From contig JBGCDE010000036.1 of the NCBI GenBank assembly GCA_045105115.1, forward strand, positions 1 through 64,000: a stretch of 64,000 nucleotides of DNA, written 5' to 3'. Position 1 is the first letter of the stretch; each line of letters opens with the position of its first letter. Shown one piece after another: positions 45,380 to 53,471 of the stretch. The notes beneath the pieces were generated by a model, which saw only the letters and a program-made list of their open reading frames with translations, had not been told where the DNA came from and did no database searches. The translations under genes were made by a program, and so were the position numbers. Origin of the DNA: JAUIET01 sp045105115. GTDB taxonomy: Bacteria > Pseudomonadota > Gammaproteobacteria > Pseudomonadales > JAUIET01.

Positions 45380-46065
45380 TCGGCCTCCGGGACCTTGGAA
45401 AACCGACCCATAATTGCTTTAACAATGAATGGAAATGCGGCCAGCAATAAGAAAGAAGCAATCAGAGCCGGCGAAAACACGCCGCTTATGGAATCAATGT
45501 TAGCCAACTGAACGCCAGCATTTACATACACCATGGTGCCCGCCAGCATTCCCAATTGGCTAACCACAAAAAACACACCAGTTTTGATTGGTGTAAGACC
45601 CATCAACATATTCACCAGGAAATAGGGAAATGCCGGAATCAAACGAATACTGAATAAATAGAAAGCGCCGTCTTCTTCTATACCCTTATTTATGGCCTCC
45701 AGGTAACCGCCAAATCGAGCCTGCACCCAATCGCGCAGCAGTGTTCTGGACATCAGGAATGCAATGGTGGCTCCGATTGTGCTGGCAAACGAGACCAATA
45801 GCGTGCCCAACCAAAAGCCAAAAATAGCCCCCCCGGCTAGAGTCAGGCCTGAGCCCGCACCGGGCAGCGAAAAACCCGCCGCCAGAATATAAATAGCCAG
45901 GTAAATCAGGCAGGTACGCAGCGGGTTTGCGGCGTAATAATCAAACAAGGCCTGCTTTTGCGTGTTGAAATAGTCGAGATTGAAGTACTGGCCGAGATCA
46001 AATACGTAAAATGCAGCGAATACCGCCAAAATCAGCAGCAGAATTATTATTTTTTTTGTTGTCAC
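45376..46065 (-). CDS. TVP38/TMEM64 (DedA-like VTT domain) membrane protein
   Basis: 229 residues from GTG 46065, starting at TTKKIIILLLILAV; an earlier in-frame start would add non-hydrophobic residues. Four to six membrane helices surround the VTT signature FSLPGAGSGLTLAGGAIFGFW and RLIPAFPYFLVNM. Related proteins move lipids across membranes. Coupling to the flavoprotein suggests a joint role in the membrane, perhaps in quinone or lipid redox; this is inference. Confidence 0.85.
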   Translation of the reverse strand: MTTKKIIILLLILAVFAAFYVFDLGQYFNLDYFNTQKQALFDYYAANPLRTCLIYLAIYILAAGFSLPGAGSGLTLAGGAIFGFWLGTLLVSFASTIGATIAFLMSRTLLRDWVQARFGGYLEAINKGIEEDGAFYLFSIRLIPAFPYFLVNMLMGLTPIKTGVFFVVSQLGMLAGTMVYVNAGVQLANIDSISGVFSPALIASFLLLAAFPFIVKAIMGRFSKVPEAE

Positions 46066-46289
46066 CGATCGACTCACAGTACTTATGGCTTGGCAGAATA
46101 CCACTTTCGGACCACTTCTGGCCGCAGCGGTTCCATTACAAACAATGATTGAGAACCCTTGAATAATGCCAGTGCTGCCCATATTATCTTGTCACATTGA
46201 CGATATTTCGCTCTGCATCAACCACACCAAGTGTTTTTCCTGCGCGAATATTAACCACCGGCTAGTTGCCATTTTTGGAGTAAAACCCT

Positions 46290-46619
46290 ATGAGCGAACA
46301 GATTGTTCACGTTACAGACGCCACATTTGAAGAAGAGGTTATCAATTCTGATATCCCTGTATTAGTTGATTACTGGGCTGAGTGGTGTGGTCCTTGCAAA
46401 ATGATTGCTCCGGTGCTGGATGAGCTGGCGGCCGAATACGACGGCAAAGTCAAAATCTGCAAAGTAGACGTGGATTCCAATCAGGAAACCGCAGCGCGAT
46501 TTGGCGTACGCGGCATCCCTACGCTGATGATTTTCGACAAAGGCGACGCGCAAGGCCAGAAGGTAGGCGCCCTGTCCAAGAATCAGCTGAGTGAGTTCAT
46601 CAATACTACTGTTGCTTAA
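46290..46619 (+). CDS. trxA: Thioredoxin 1
   Basis: A 109-residue cytoplasmic thiol-disulfide reductase. The redox motif is WAEWCGPCKM (~residue 34) and the cis-Pro segment GIPTLMIF. GGAG is ten bases before the ATG. rho follows 300 bp later, the trxA-rho order of many gammaproteobacteria. Confidence 0.97.
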   Translation: MSEQIVHVTDATFEEEVINSDIPVLVDYWAEWCGPCKMIAPVLDELAAEYDGKVKICKVDVDSNQETAARFGVRGIPTLMIFDKGDAQGQKVGALSKNQLSEFINTTVA

Positions 46620-46742
46620 AGACAATGACCGCAGCTTGTTTGTCTGGCCTTTGCACGCCGCAAAGTACAGGCAAATGCGCTGTGCAGTTTTTACTGGACT
46701 TGTGAGCGAGTTCACACTATATTTAGGCTATAAAGTCTATCG

Positions 46743-46795
46743 CTAACCCTCTTCTTTCTTAAAAACCAAAACAAATACTAATCGCTTACTCCAAC
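46743..46795 (+). promoter_or_regulatory. C-rich, G-poor stretch in the rho leader (rut-like)
   Basis: In the 300-bp spacer between trxA and rho, about 53 bases contain a single G and many YC dinucleotides, flanked by ordinary sequence. Rho loads on unstructured C-rich, G-poor RNA and in E. coli represses its own gene by terminating in the leader; this stretch is the best candidate for that here. The rest of the spacer shows no coding frame. Confidence 0.4.
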
Positions 46796-46919
46796 GCAGA
46801 GGCGTTTGTAGCCGTGTGCTACAGCAATGCCGTTAACTGCAGTCAGTTACCAAACTCGCACATTCAGCTCCTGCCCGCGTAAGCACAAAACCTCTCAACA
46901 CTCTGGAAACTCTGAGTCC

Positions 46920-48179
46920 ATGAATCTTACTGATCTCAAAACCAAACCCATTAATGAACTGATCGACATCGCCAAAGAAGTTGGTCTGGACAATATCGCT
47001 CGCTCACGTAAGCAGGATATTATTTTTTCCATCCTTAAGCGTCACGCCAAGAGCGGCGAGGACATATACGGGGATGGCGTATTAGAAATTTTACAAGACG
47101 GCTTCGGCTTTCTGCGTTCAGCAGATTGCAGTTATTTGGCCGGCCCTGACGACATTTATGTATCACCTAGCCAGATTCGCCGTTTCAATTTACGAACCGG
47201 TGACACCATATCCGGCAAGATTCGACCACCAAAAGACAGCGAACGATATTTTGCGCTGCTGAAAGTCAGCGACATCAACTTCACCAAGCCCGATAACTCG
47301 CGGCAAAAAATTCTGTTTGAAAACCTCACCCCTCTGTTCCCAACCGAGCGTTTGGAACTGCAGGTTGGCAATGGCAGCAGCGAAGATCTTTCTGCACGAA
47401 TCATTGACCTGGTTGCACCGATTGGCAAAGGCCAACGCGGTTTGATCGTGTCACCACCTAAAGCCGGTAAAACCTTGATGATGCAGGGCATTGCCCAAGC
47501 CATTATTCGAAACAATCCTGAGTGTTACATAATTGTTCTGTTGATTGACGAGCGACCGGAAGAAGTAACCGAAATGCAGCGTTCGGTGCGGGCAGAAGTG
47601 GTTGCCAGTACATTTGATGAGCCGCCATCACGTCACGTTCAAGTGGCAGAGATGGTTATCGAAAAAGCCAAACGTTTGGTAGAACACAAAAAAGATGTTG
47701 TTATTCTGTTAGACTCTATTACTCGATTAGCGCGAGCTTACAACACGATCGTACCGTCTTCAGGCAAGGTATTAACCGGTGGTGTTGACGCCCATGCACT
47801 GGAACGCCCCAAGCGTTTTTTCGGTGCGGCACGAAACATTGAAGAAGGCGGCAGCTTAACCATTATTGCTACTGCACTGATTGATACTGGTTCCAAAATG
47901 GACGAGGTTATCTACGAAGAATTCAAGGGCACCGGTAACATGGAATTGCACCTCGACCGCAAAGCGGCCGAGAAGCGAATTTACCCAGCCATCAACATTC
48001 GCCGCTCTGGCACACGTCGTGAAGAATTATTGACCACTGATGACGAGCTGCAAAAAATGTGGATTCTGCGCAAGTTGCTGCACTCTATGGAAGACTTGCC
48101 GGCGGTAGAATTCTTGCTGGACAGACTCAAAGATGTGAAGACCAACGAAGAGTTCTTCCTGTCGATGAAACGCAAGTAA
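46920..48179 (+). CDS. rho: Transcription termination factor Rho
   Basis: 419 residues from ATG 46920 (MNLTDLKTKPINELI), the same length as E. coli Rho; the longer frame is not used. The N-terminal Rho-N helices and cold-shock RNA-binding domain with GFGFLRS come first. The ATPase domain has Walker A SPPKAGKT (~residue 180), Walker B VVILLDSITR and the GSLTIIATALI Q-loop region; the R-loop/secondary RNA site is in GKVLTGGVD. Essential hexameric helicase. Confidence 0.97.
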   Translation: MNLTDLKTKPINELIDIAKEVGLDNIARSRKQDIIFSILKRHAKSGEDIYGDGVLEILQDGFGFLRSADCSYLAGPDDIYVSPSQIRRFNLRTGDTISGKIRPPKDSERYFALLKVSDINFTKPDNSRQKILFENLTPLFPTERLELQVGNGSSEDLSARIIDLVAPIGKGQRGLIVSPPKAGKTLMMQGIAQAIIRNNPECYIIVLLIDERPEEVTEMQRSVRAEVVASTFDEPPSRHVQVAEMVIEKAKRLVEHKKDVVILLDSITRLARAYNTIVPSSGKVLTGGVDAHALERPKRFFGAARNIEEGGSLTIIATALIDTGSKMDEVIYEEFKGTGNMELHLDRKAAEKRIYPAINIRRSGTRREELLTTDDELQKMWILRKLLHSMEDLPAVEFLLDRLKDVKTNEEFFLSMKRK

Positions 48180-48195
48180 AGCCACACCAAACACA

Positions 48196-48624
48196 ATGGC
48201 AGACTTCGCTCTGCATGAACGCCTGGCCGCTGACTGTATACACGTTGGCGATCTACCGCTGTGTTGTTTATTACTAATGAACGATCAGCAGTACCCCTGG
48301 TTTATTCTGGTTCCTCGCGTTAATGATATTCGCGAGGCATTTCAGTTGTCACATGATCAGCAACTACAGCTGAACAAAGAATCCAATTCACTTTCAAAAG
48401 CGATGGCTTCGGCTTACAACGCCGACAAAATGAATGTGGCTGCATTAGGAAATATGGTGCCGCAACTTCATGTGCATCATATTGCACGCTTTGCTGATGA
48501 CGCTGCCTGGCCTAAGCCGGTGTGGGGAGTTGCGGATGCGGTTGCTCACTCTGTGGAATCACAGAGTACGATGCTGTCGAGTTTGCGAGAGCAGGGAATT
48601 GACTGTGATATTAATTGGATTTAG
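48196..48624 (+). CDS. HIT-family protein
   Basis: A 142-residue histidine-triad hydrolase-like protein. QLHVHHIARF near residue 94 is the triad variant of a subfamily common beside rho in gammaproteobacteria, with the last His of HxHxH shifted. HIGDLPLCC-like (HVGDLPLCCLLLMN) and PWFILVPR segments complete the fold. Probably cleaves a nucleotide phosphoester; substrate unknown. Confidence 0.87.
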   Translation: MADFALHERLAADCIHVGDLPLCCLLLMNDQQYPWFILVPRVNDIREAFQLSHDQQLQLNKESNSLSKAMASAYNADKMNVAALGNMVPQLHVHHIARFADDAAWPKPVWGVADAVAHSVESQSTMLSSLREQGIDCDINWI

Positions 48625-48670
48625 ATACGTCTGAATTCGAAATTTGAATAGAGAAGTTGGGATTGCTGTT

Positions 48671-48798
48671 AAAGACCGGCGCTGAACCACATGCAAGCTT
48701 TTGGGACACGACGTAAATACATCCCTGTAGTCTTGTGTTCGGGGTCCCTCCCTCACACAGTCCCAAAAACTTGCATGCGGTTCAGCACCTCAGTGCTG
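48671..48798 (-). repeat. Variable-stem hairpin element, copy C (reverse orientation)
   Basis: Arms 48678-48707 and 48760-48789 form a 30-bp stem with three wobbles, all G-U when read on the - strand, the strand that carries the core in the same sense as A, B and D. Core 48708-48759 is 52 nt. GGA on the - strand lies at 48724-48722 and 48747-48745. The second mini-hairpin reads TACAGGGATGTA. Flanks on the - strand are CAGCACTGA and GGTCTTT. It faces copy D. Confidence 0.9.
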
Positions 48799-48834
48799 AT
48801 CTCAAAGATCGATTGTGTCTAATAAACTTGAATG

Positions 48835-48962
48835 TGGCACTTAGGCGACAAATAGAATGTGGGCTAGAGAGACTGTGTGAGAGAGGGACCTCGAACACAA
48901 GCCCCCATGGATGGGTTCACGGCGTGTCTCTCTAGCCCACGTTCTGTTTGTCGCCGGTCTCC
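48835..48962 (+). repeat. Variable-stem hairpin element, copy D
   Basis: Arms 48844-48873 and 48926-48955 form a 30-bp stem with two U-G wobbles and no mismatch. Core 48874-48925 is 52 nt; GGA at 48886-48888 and 48909-48911. Against copy A, one stem pair in the first mini-hairpin changes from G-C to A-U on both sides. Flanks are TGGCACTTA and GGTCTCC. Together C and D fill most of the 377-bp convergent gap between the HIT gene and hemY; the ~35 bp between them shows nothing else. Confidence 0.9.
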
Positions 48963-49001
48963 AGTTAAAACCGCATCGCTTACTGATTTTCGACTCAAAA
49001 A

Positions 49002-50207
49002 CTATTCGGACGGCCCAGGCAAAGCGTTCTCTACAGGACGCTCATCCATACCCAGCGCTTTCTGATATTGCTGATTACTCTGCTCACTGTCACCCAGCTT
49101 GGCATACAACTGTCCAAGCTCACCATAAGTGTCAGAATCAGGCTTAATCGCCAAGCTTGATGAGAAGTACTCTTGTGCTTTTTCAAGCGCACCATCGGCG
49201 GCGCATATCCGGCCTAATGCTTGCAACAGATCAGCATCATCGGGGCGCGACTTTAACCACCCTTCCGCTACCGAACGCTGCTTACTCAAGTCACCGCGAA
49301 CTTGACCGTAAATGCCAATCAGTTTTGACGACCAGTCTTTTTTCAACGTAGCGCGTAACAAAGACTCCGCTTCGCTATTTTGTTCAAAACGTATGAGTGC
49401 ACTGGTATATTCAGCAACCAACAGCTCATCTTTCTTAAGATGCTTGGGCACCTCGGTCCAGACAGTTTGCAGTTCGGCTGCAACTTCTACGTTGGTCAAG
49501 CGTGCTTCAAAGGTTTTTCGTTCAAGTTTGAGCAGGGCTTCTTCTGGCAACAACTTCTTTCTGCGCAATACCGGCAACAGTTGCTGCAAGCCCGCCCAGT
49601 CTTCCAGGTTCTCGTATACATTGGCTGACAAGCGCAGCGCCAGATCATTTTCCGGCTGCTCGCTTCGAATTCGATTTAGATTCGCCAGGCAATTTTCATA
49701 TTCGCCTTTGTTGAGTTGCAACTCGGCTTGCGTGAGGCCAATCGCCAGTTGGGCATCAGGTGTACTGGTTTCAGCAAGCTTTAGAAACTCTTCGCACTGT
49801 ACCGTATCACCTGCAGCGTCACTGGCGCGCGCAGCCATCAGATAGCTAAGCAAAGGAGTTGGTGATCGCTCTGCGCCGCGCGAAAATGTTTTCGCAGACG
49901 CTTTCCAGTTGCCTTCCATGTATTGAATCAAGCCCTGGGTTACTTGCGCTTCGTTTCGGCGCGCCTGACGACCTTCACGCCAGTATCGAAGGCTGCGACC
50001 TGAATAGCGTATTTTCATGATCAGGCGAACCAGCCAGTACAGCAGGAACAAAACCAAGGCCAGTGCTAACAACCCGGCCCACAGACTGGATTCAATACTG
50101 GTGTTGTCATAGGCAACCAATATGTAGCCTGCGTCGCGTTCAACCAACATTGCCAGGCCTATGACCAGACCGGTAATTATCAGGGCAAGAATGAAAAACT
50201 TTATCAT
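49002..50207 (-). CDS. hemY: HemY-like protein
   Basis: A 401-residue inner-membrane protein with two N-terminal helices (FFILALIITGLVIGLAML and LWAGLLALALVLFLLYWLV) and a cytoplasmic or periplasmic TPR region (AEYTSALIRFEQNSEAESLL, LGRICAADGALEKAQEYF). The proteobacterial HemY of haem gene clusters is distinct from protoporphyrinogen oxidase HemY; its role is unsettled. Last gene of the hemCDXY run, 11 bp after hemX. Confidence 0.88.
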   Translation of the reverse strand: MIKFFILALIITGLVIGLAMLVERDAGYILVAYDNTSIESSLWAGLLALALVLFLLYWLVRLIMKIRYSGRSLRYWREGRQARRNEAQVTQGLIQYMEGNWKASAKTFSRGAERSPTPLLSYLMAARASDAAGDTVQCEEFLKLAETSTPDAQLAIGLTQAELQLNKGEYENCLANLNRIRSEQPENDLALRLSANVYENLEDWAGLQQLLPVLRRKKLLPEEALLKLERKTFEARLTNVEVAAELQTVWTEVPKHLKKDELLVAEYTSALIRFEQNSEAESLLRATLKKDWSSKLIGIYGQVRGDLSKQRSVAEGWLKSRPDDADLLQALGRICAADGALEKAQEYFSSSLAIKPDSDTYGELGQLYAKLGDSEQSNQQYQKALGMDERPVENALPGPSE

Positions 50208-50218
50208 TTGACTGGCCC

Positions 50219-51601
50219 TCAGCCTTCCGCAGATGCGGCGGGTGCCGCGTCAGTAGCTTCTGCCGCGGGGGCGCTAGCCTCTTCAACGGCGTTTTCTACA
50301 GCGTCAACCGCATTGTTGATACCTGATTCGATAACGCTCTCTGTAGCCTCTGTCTCAGTAGCTTCATCTTGCACAACCTCTGCTGGCTCTGGCTCTGGTG
50401 CAGGTGAAGGTGCAGGTGCAGGTGCAGGTGCAGGTGCAGACTCAGTTTCTTCTGCCTGATAATCGAGTCCGGGGCGCGCGTTTTGCTGATCCTTCTGATA
50501 CTTTTTCAAGGCCCGAAAGGAACCAGAAATATCCGGTAACGGCGGGTCAACATTGAGCGTTGCCAAATCAGACAACGATTGCAATGCGGCTTGTGTGGAT
50601 TTGTCGTCAATCAGAAAATATTGTGCTATCCAGCGCTGAGCTTTCTCCAGGCTGGTTTGATACACACCCTGTTGTTGAGATAACAAGGCCAGCTGCGATT
50701 GCTCTAGCATCAAGCGCAGGTTTTGTCTAAGGTACAGCTCGTCTTGCGGCTCAAGCATGGCTTCAACCTGCTCATTGTCGCGGCGTATAATGAACGCCTT
50801 ACTAAACGCCGAACCGATTGCACTAACGGTTTCTTTTAAGCGCTCTGTCCAGACTTGCTGTTCATCTTGTGTTAGTAACTCGGTGTCTACTTCGGGCAAG
50901 TCAAACTCTGGTAACTCGTAAAGCTCGAGAGTTTCCACCTGTGTAGCTAATGCAGCCAACTTAAGATAGCTGCCATTTACATCCAATTCGTCTGCGCCAC
51001 GCAAGCTGGCGAGGTCATCAGCGATGGCTTTTCTAACATTGTGCAGCGACACATCGTCAATACCCTGTAATACACCATCTGCAGAGTCCAACATCGCCAG
51101 TGCGCCACTGGCGTCTTTGCTCATCAGGATGCGTTGGTTGGCCAAGCGAAGCAGATACTCAACTTCCGCCAGCAACCATTGATCGCGGTTGGACGCGCTC
51201 AGTTCTTTAATATGCCGTGATTGCTTTTCAAGCGATTTGGCAAGCAAGCCCATCTCACCCTGTGCAGACTGAAACGCAGACTCACGTTGGTTAGACTCAC
51301 TTTGTATTGCCGACTCCAAACCACCAAGATCATCGCGCAAATCAATGATCGCGGTTTGGCTTTGTTCCAGAAGGTCTGATTGGCTAACAGCAGCCTGGTC
51401 GGTTTGTTGCCACAACCAATACACACCGTAACCAGCGGCACCACTCACCAATAAGGTGATCAATACAAAAAACCACAACAAACCTACTTTGGGTTTGCCG
51501 TCTTTTGCTTTCGGTTTCTTCGCTTTGGCAGGCGCTTTTTCAGTACTGCCCTGCTCTGCTGGTGTCAGCTCACTATCGCCGCTGTTTTCCGTATCCGTCA
51601 T
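50219..51601 (-). CDS. hemX: HemX-like membrane protein
   Basis: 460 residues from ATG 51601. A charged, Lys-rich N-terminus leads to one membrane helix (LLWFFVLITLLVSGAAGYGVYW), then a coiled-coil and helical domain (LIDLRDDLGGLESAIQ onward). The C-terminal ~75 residues are a Pro/Ala/Glu-rich tail. It is often labelled uroporphyrinogen methyltransferase, but no methyltransferase motif is visible. Its start overlaps the hemD stop. Confidence 0.88.
   Translation of the reverse strand: MTDTENSGDSELTPAEQGSTEKAPAKAKKPKAKDGKPKVGLLWFFVLITLLVSGAAGYGVYWLWQQTDQAAVSQSDLLEQSQTAIIDLRDDLGGLESAIQSESNQRESAFQSAQGEMGLLAKSLEKQSRHIKELSASNRDQWLLAEVEYLLRLANQRILMSKDASGALAMLDSADGVLQGIDDVSLHNVRKAIADDLASLRGADELDVNGSYLKLAALATQVETLELYELPEFDLPEVDTELLTQDEQQVWTERLKETVSAIGSAFSKAFIIRRDNEQVEAMLEPQDELYLRQNLRLMLEQSQLALLSQQQGVYQTSLEKAQRWIAQYFLIDDKSTQAALQSLSDLATLNVDPPLPDISGSFRALKKYQKDQQNARPGLDYQAEETESAPAPAPAPAPSPAPEPEPAEVVQDEATETEATESVIESGINNAVDAVENAVEEASAPAAEATDAAPAASAEG
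50409..50438 (-). repeat. GGTGCA microsatellite in hemX
   Basis: Five perfect tandem copies of GGTGCA (+ strand) encode alternating Ala-Pro in the HemX tail. The six-base unit keeps frame if copy number shifts. Confidence 0.9.
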
Positions 51602-52377
51602 TGTTGCTTCGTCCACCATTGTTCTAATTCAGCCACTATATCCGCCATTCGAATACTGTCGGCACACACAACATGCCGAGCACCCTGCTGCATTGCGGCG
51701 TTTGCCACACGCTTGCCTGGTACCAGTATGGTAGCTTGTTGCACATTTGCCCGCATTTCACGCTTTTCTGCAAGTAAAAAGGTGTAATTTAATGAGTCTG
51801 CACTGCTTGCGATGATGACATGAGGCTTGCCGGCCATACTCGACAAATATGATGCCAGAAGGTCGGCGTTCTGCCACGCACCGTCGCGCCGGTACAATTC
51901 ACAATAGTCCACGGTTGCGCCACGCGAACTGAGCGTGTCACCAAGCATTGTGCGCCCCCCTTGCCCACGAACAATCACCCAACGCTGGCCGCTGACATTG
52001 TGCGTTGCCGGATCGTGCAAGAGCGTTTCACTATCAATCGCACCATTTGAGCGCACGGCAAATCCATGCTCGGCAGCAATCTTTTCAGTGGTTTTACCAA
52101 CGCAGAGCCAATCAAACACTGGCGTAAAACCCAGCTTGTTTTGTGCAGCGGCCAAAGCATTTACTGCATTGGCGCTGACGAATACACCAAAATCCGCCTG
52201 GCGAAGCATATCTTCTGTACCGGCCGGCAAAGGTAATGGCTCTATGGCCAAGGTCGGGATATGTTGTATGTGCGCACCCAATGCAAGCAATTGCCGAGTC
52301 CATTCACCCGCCTGCGCTTGCGGACGCGTCAGCAGGATTGGCAGCCCCTTCAGGGCATCAGGCCTGGAAACGTTCAT
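51598..52377 (-). CDS. hemD: Uroporphyrinogen-III synthase
   Basis: 259 residues from ATG 52377. It closes and isomerises hydroxymethylbilane to uroporphyrinogen III. The sequence is weakly conserved, as usual: LLTRPQAQAGEWTRQL at the start, FVSANAVNAL, VGKTTEKIAAEHG and a C-terminal LVPGKRVANAAMQQG are family-like. Its position between hemC and hemX settles the call. Confidence 0.9.
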   Translation of the reverse strand: MNVSRPDALKGLPILLTRPQAQAGEWTRQLLALGAHIQHIPTLAIEPLPLPAGTEDMLRQADFGVFVSANAVNALAAAQNKLGFTPVFDWLCVGKTTEKIAAEHGFAVRSNGAIDSETLLHDPATHNVSGQRWVIVRGQGGRTMLGDTLSSRGATVDYCELYRRDGAWQNADLLASYLSSMAGKPHVIIASSADSLNYTFLLAEKREMRANVQQATILVPGKRVANAAMQQGARHVVCADSIRMADIVAELEQWWTKQQ

Positions 52378-52386
52378 CAAATGCTA

Positions 52387-53313
52387 TTACGCACCGTACA
52401 CTGCTTGCAGAATATCGCCGGCTCCCTGGTCAAGAAGCTGCTCTGCTATCTGTTTGCCAAGGTCTTCTGCCTTAGTCGCTATCGCACTGCCATCCGCCAG
52501 CAACAAGATCTGGCCGTCGGGGCTGGCTACTCTGGCTCGGAGGGAAACAGAATCATCATCATAGGTTGCATACGCAGCGATAGGCACTTGGCAGCCGCCC
52601 TGTAAGGCACTGTTCAGTGCGCGCTCGGCACTGACACAGGCAATGGTAACGGTGTGATTCAACGGCTCAATAATAGCCTGGGTGTGTTCATCATTAGCGC
52701 GCAGTTCTATGCCTACCGCACCTTGCCCTGGAGCCGGCAAACACAATTGTGAATCCAATTGTTGGGCAATGCGGTCAGACATCTCCAGGCGCTTTAAGCC
52801 TGCGACGGCAAGAATAATGGCATCGTACTCGTCGTTATCCAATTTGCCGAGTCGGGTGTTTACGTTACCGCGACAATTCAACACGGTAAGATCAGGCCGA
52901 TAATGTTGCAATTGACTGGCTCTGCGCAAGCTGGACGTGCCCAGCCTGGCGCCTTGAGGCAAATCGTCCACGCTGGCAAAGTGATTCGAGACAAAGGCGT
53001 CGAACGGATTTTCACGTTCACAGATCACGCCGAGACAAAGCCCTTCGGGAAATTCCATGGGTACGTCTTTCATTGAATGCACGGCAATATCGGCTTCATC
53101 GTTCAGCAGGGCATGCTCAAGTTCTTTTATGAACAAGCCTTTGCCGCCAATTTTGGATAAGGCAGTATCCAAAATTTTATCGCCACGGGTCGTCATCGGC
53201 ACTAGCTCTACCGTGAGATCCGGGTGCAAAGTTTGCAGCTGGCGTTTTACGTATTCAGCTTGCCAGAGTGCAAGCGGGCTTTTGCGTGTTGCAACGCGCA
53301 ATGTGTCGGTCAT
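52387..53313 (-). CDS. hemC: Porphobilinogen deaminase (hydroxymethylbilane synthase)
   Basis: 308 residues from ATG 53313 (MTDTLRVATRKSPLALWQ); the frame's upstream extension crosses the terminator region. It joins four porphobilinogens. VPMTTRGDKIL, HSMKDVPMEFPEGL and LPAPGQGAVGIEL are conserved, and the Cys in GGCQVPIAA carries the dipyrromethane cofactor. First gene of hemCDXY, downstream of algZR. Confidence 0.96.
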   Translation of the reverse strand: MTDTLRVATRKSPLALWQAEYVKRQLQTLHPDLTVELVPMTTRGDKILDTALSKIGGKGLFIKELEHALLNDEADIAVHSMKDVPMEFPEGLCLGVICERENPFDAFVSNHFASVDDLPQGARLGTSSLRRASQLQHYRPDLTVLNCRGNVNTRLGKLDNDEYDAIILAVAGLKRLEMSDRIAQQLDSQLCLPAPGQGAVGIELRANDEHTQAIIEPLNHTVTIACVSAERALNSALQGGCQVPIAAYATYDDDSVSLRARVASPDGQILLLADGSAIATKAEDLGKQIAEQLLDQGAGDILQAVYGA

Positions 53314-53401
53314 GGTGTTATTCCTGGCTGCGACTATGATACGAGCAGCCAGGTAAATGAACAAACAGGAAGTGCTACAAATTGTGAGCACTTCTGGAAA
53401 C

Positions 53402-53453
53402 AAAAAAGGCCACTCTCAGGCGGCCTCTTTTACAAAGACGCCCCAAGGCGTCT
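53402..53453 (-). terminator. Tandem intrinsic terminators after the response-regulator gene
   Basis: Read on the - strand, a perfect 7-bp stem (53436-53453 region, AGACGCC with GGCGTCT) comes first, then a second stem (53407-53413 with 53420-53426) followed by six Ts. They separate algR transcription from hemC, though readthrough is possible. Confidence 0.75.
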
Positions 53454-53471
53454 GGATGGTCAATACTCGCT

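Noticed and set aside
48559..49065. Three small frames across copies C and D
   Set aside because: Their shared MREGPRTQ start comes from the repeated core; no ribosome-binding sites or conservation are evident.
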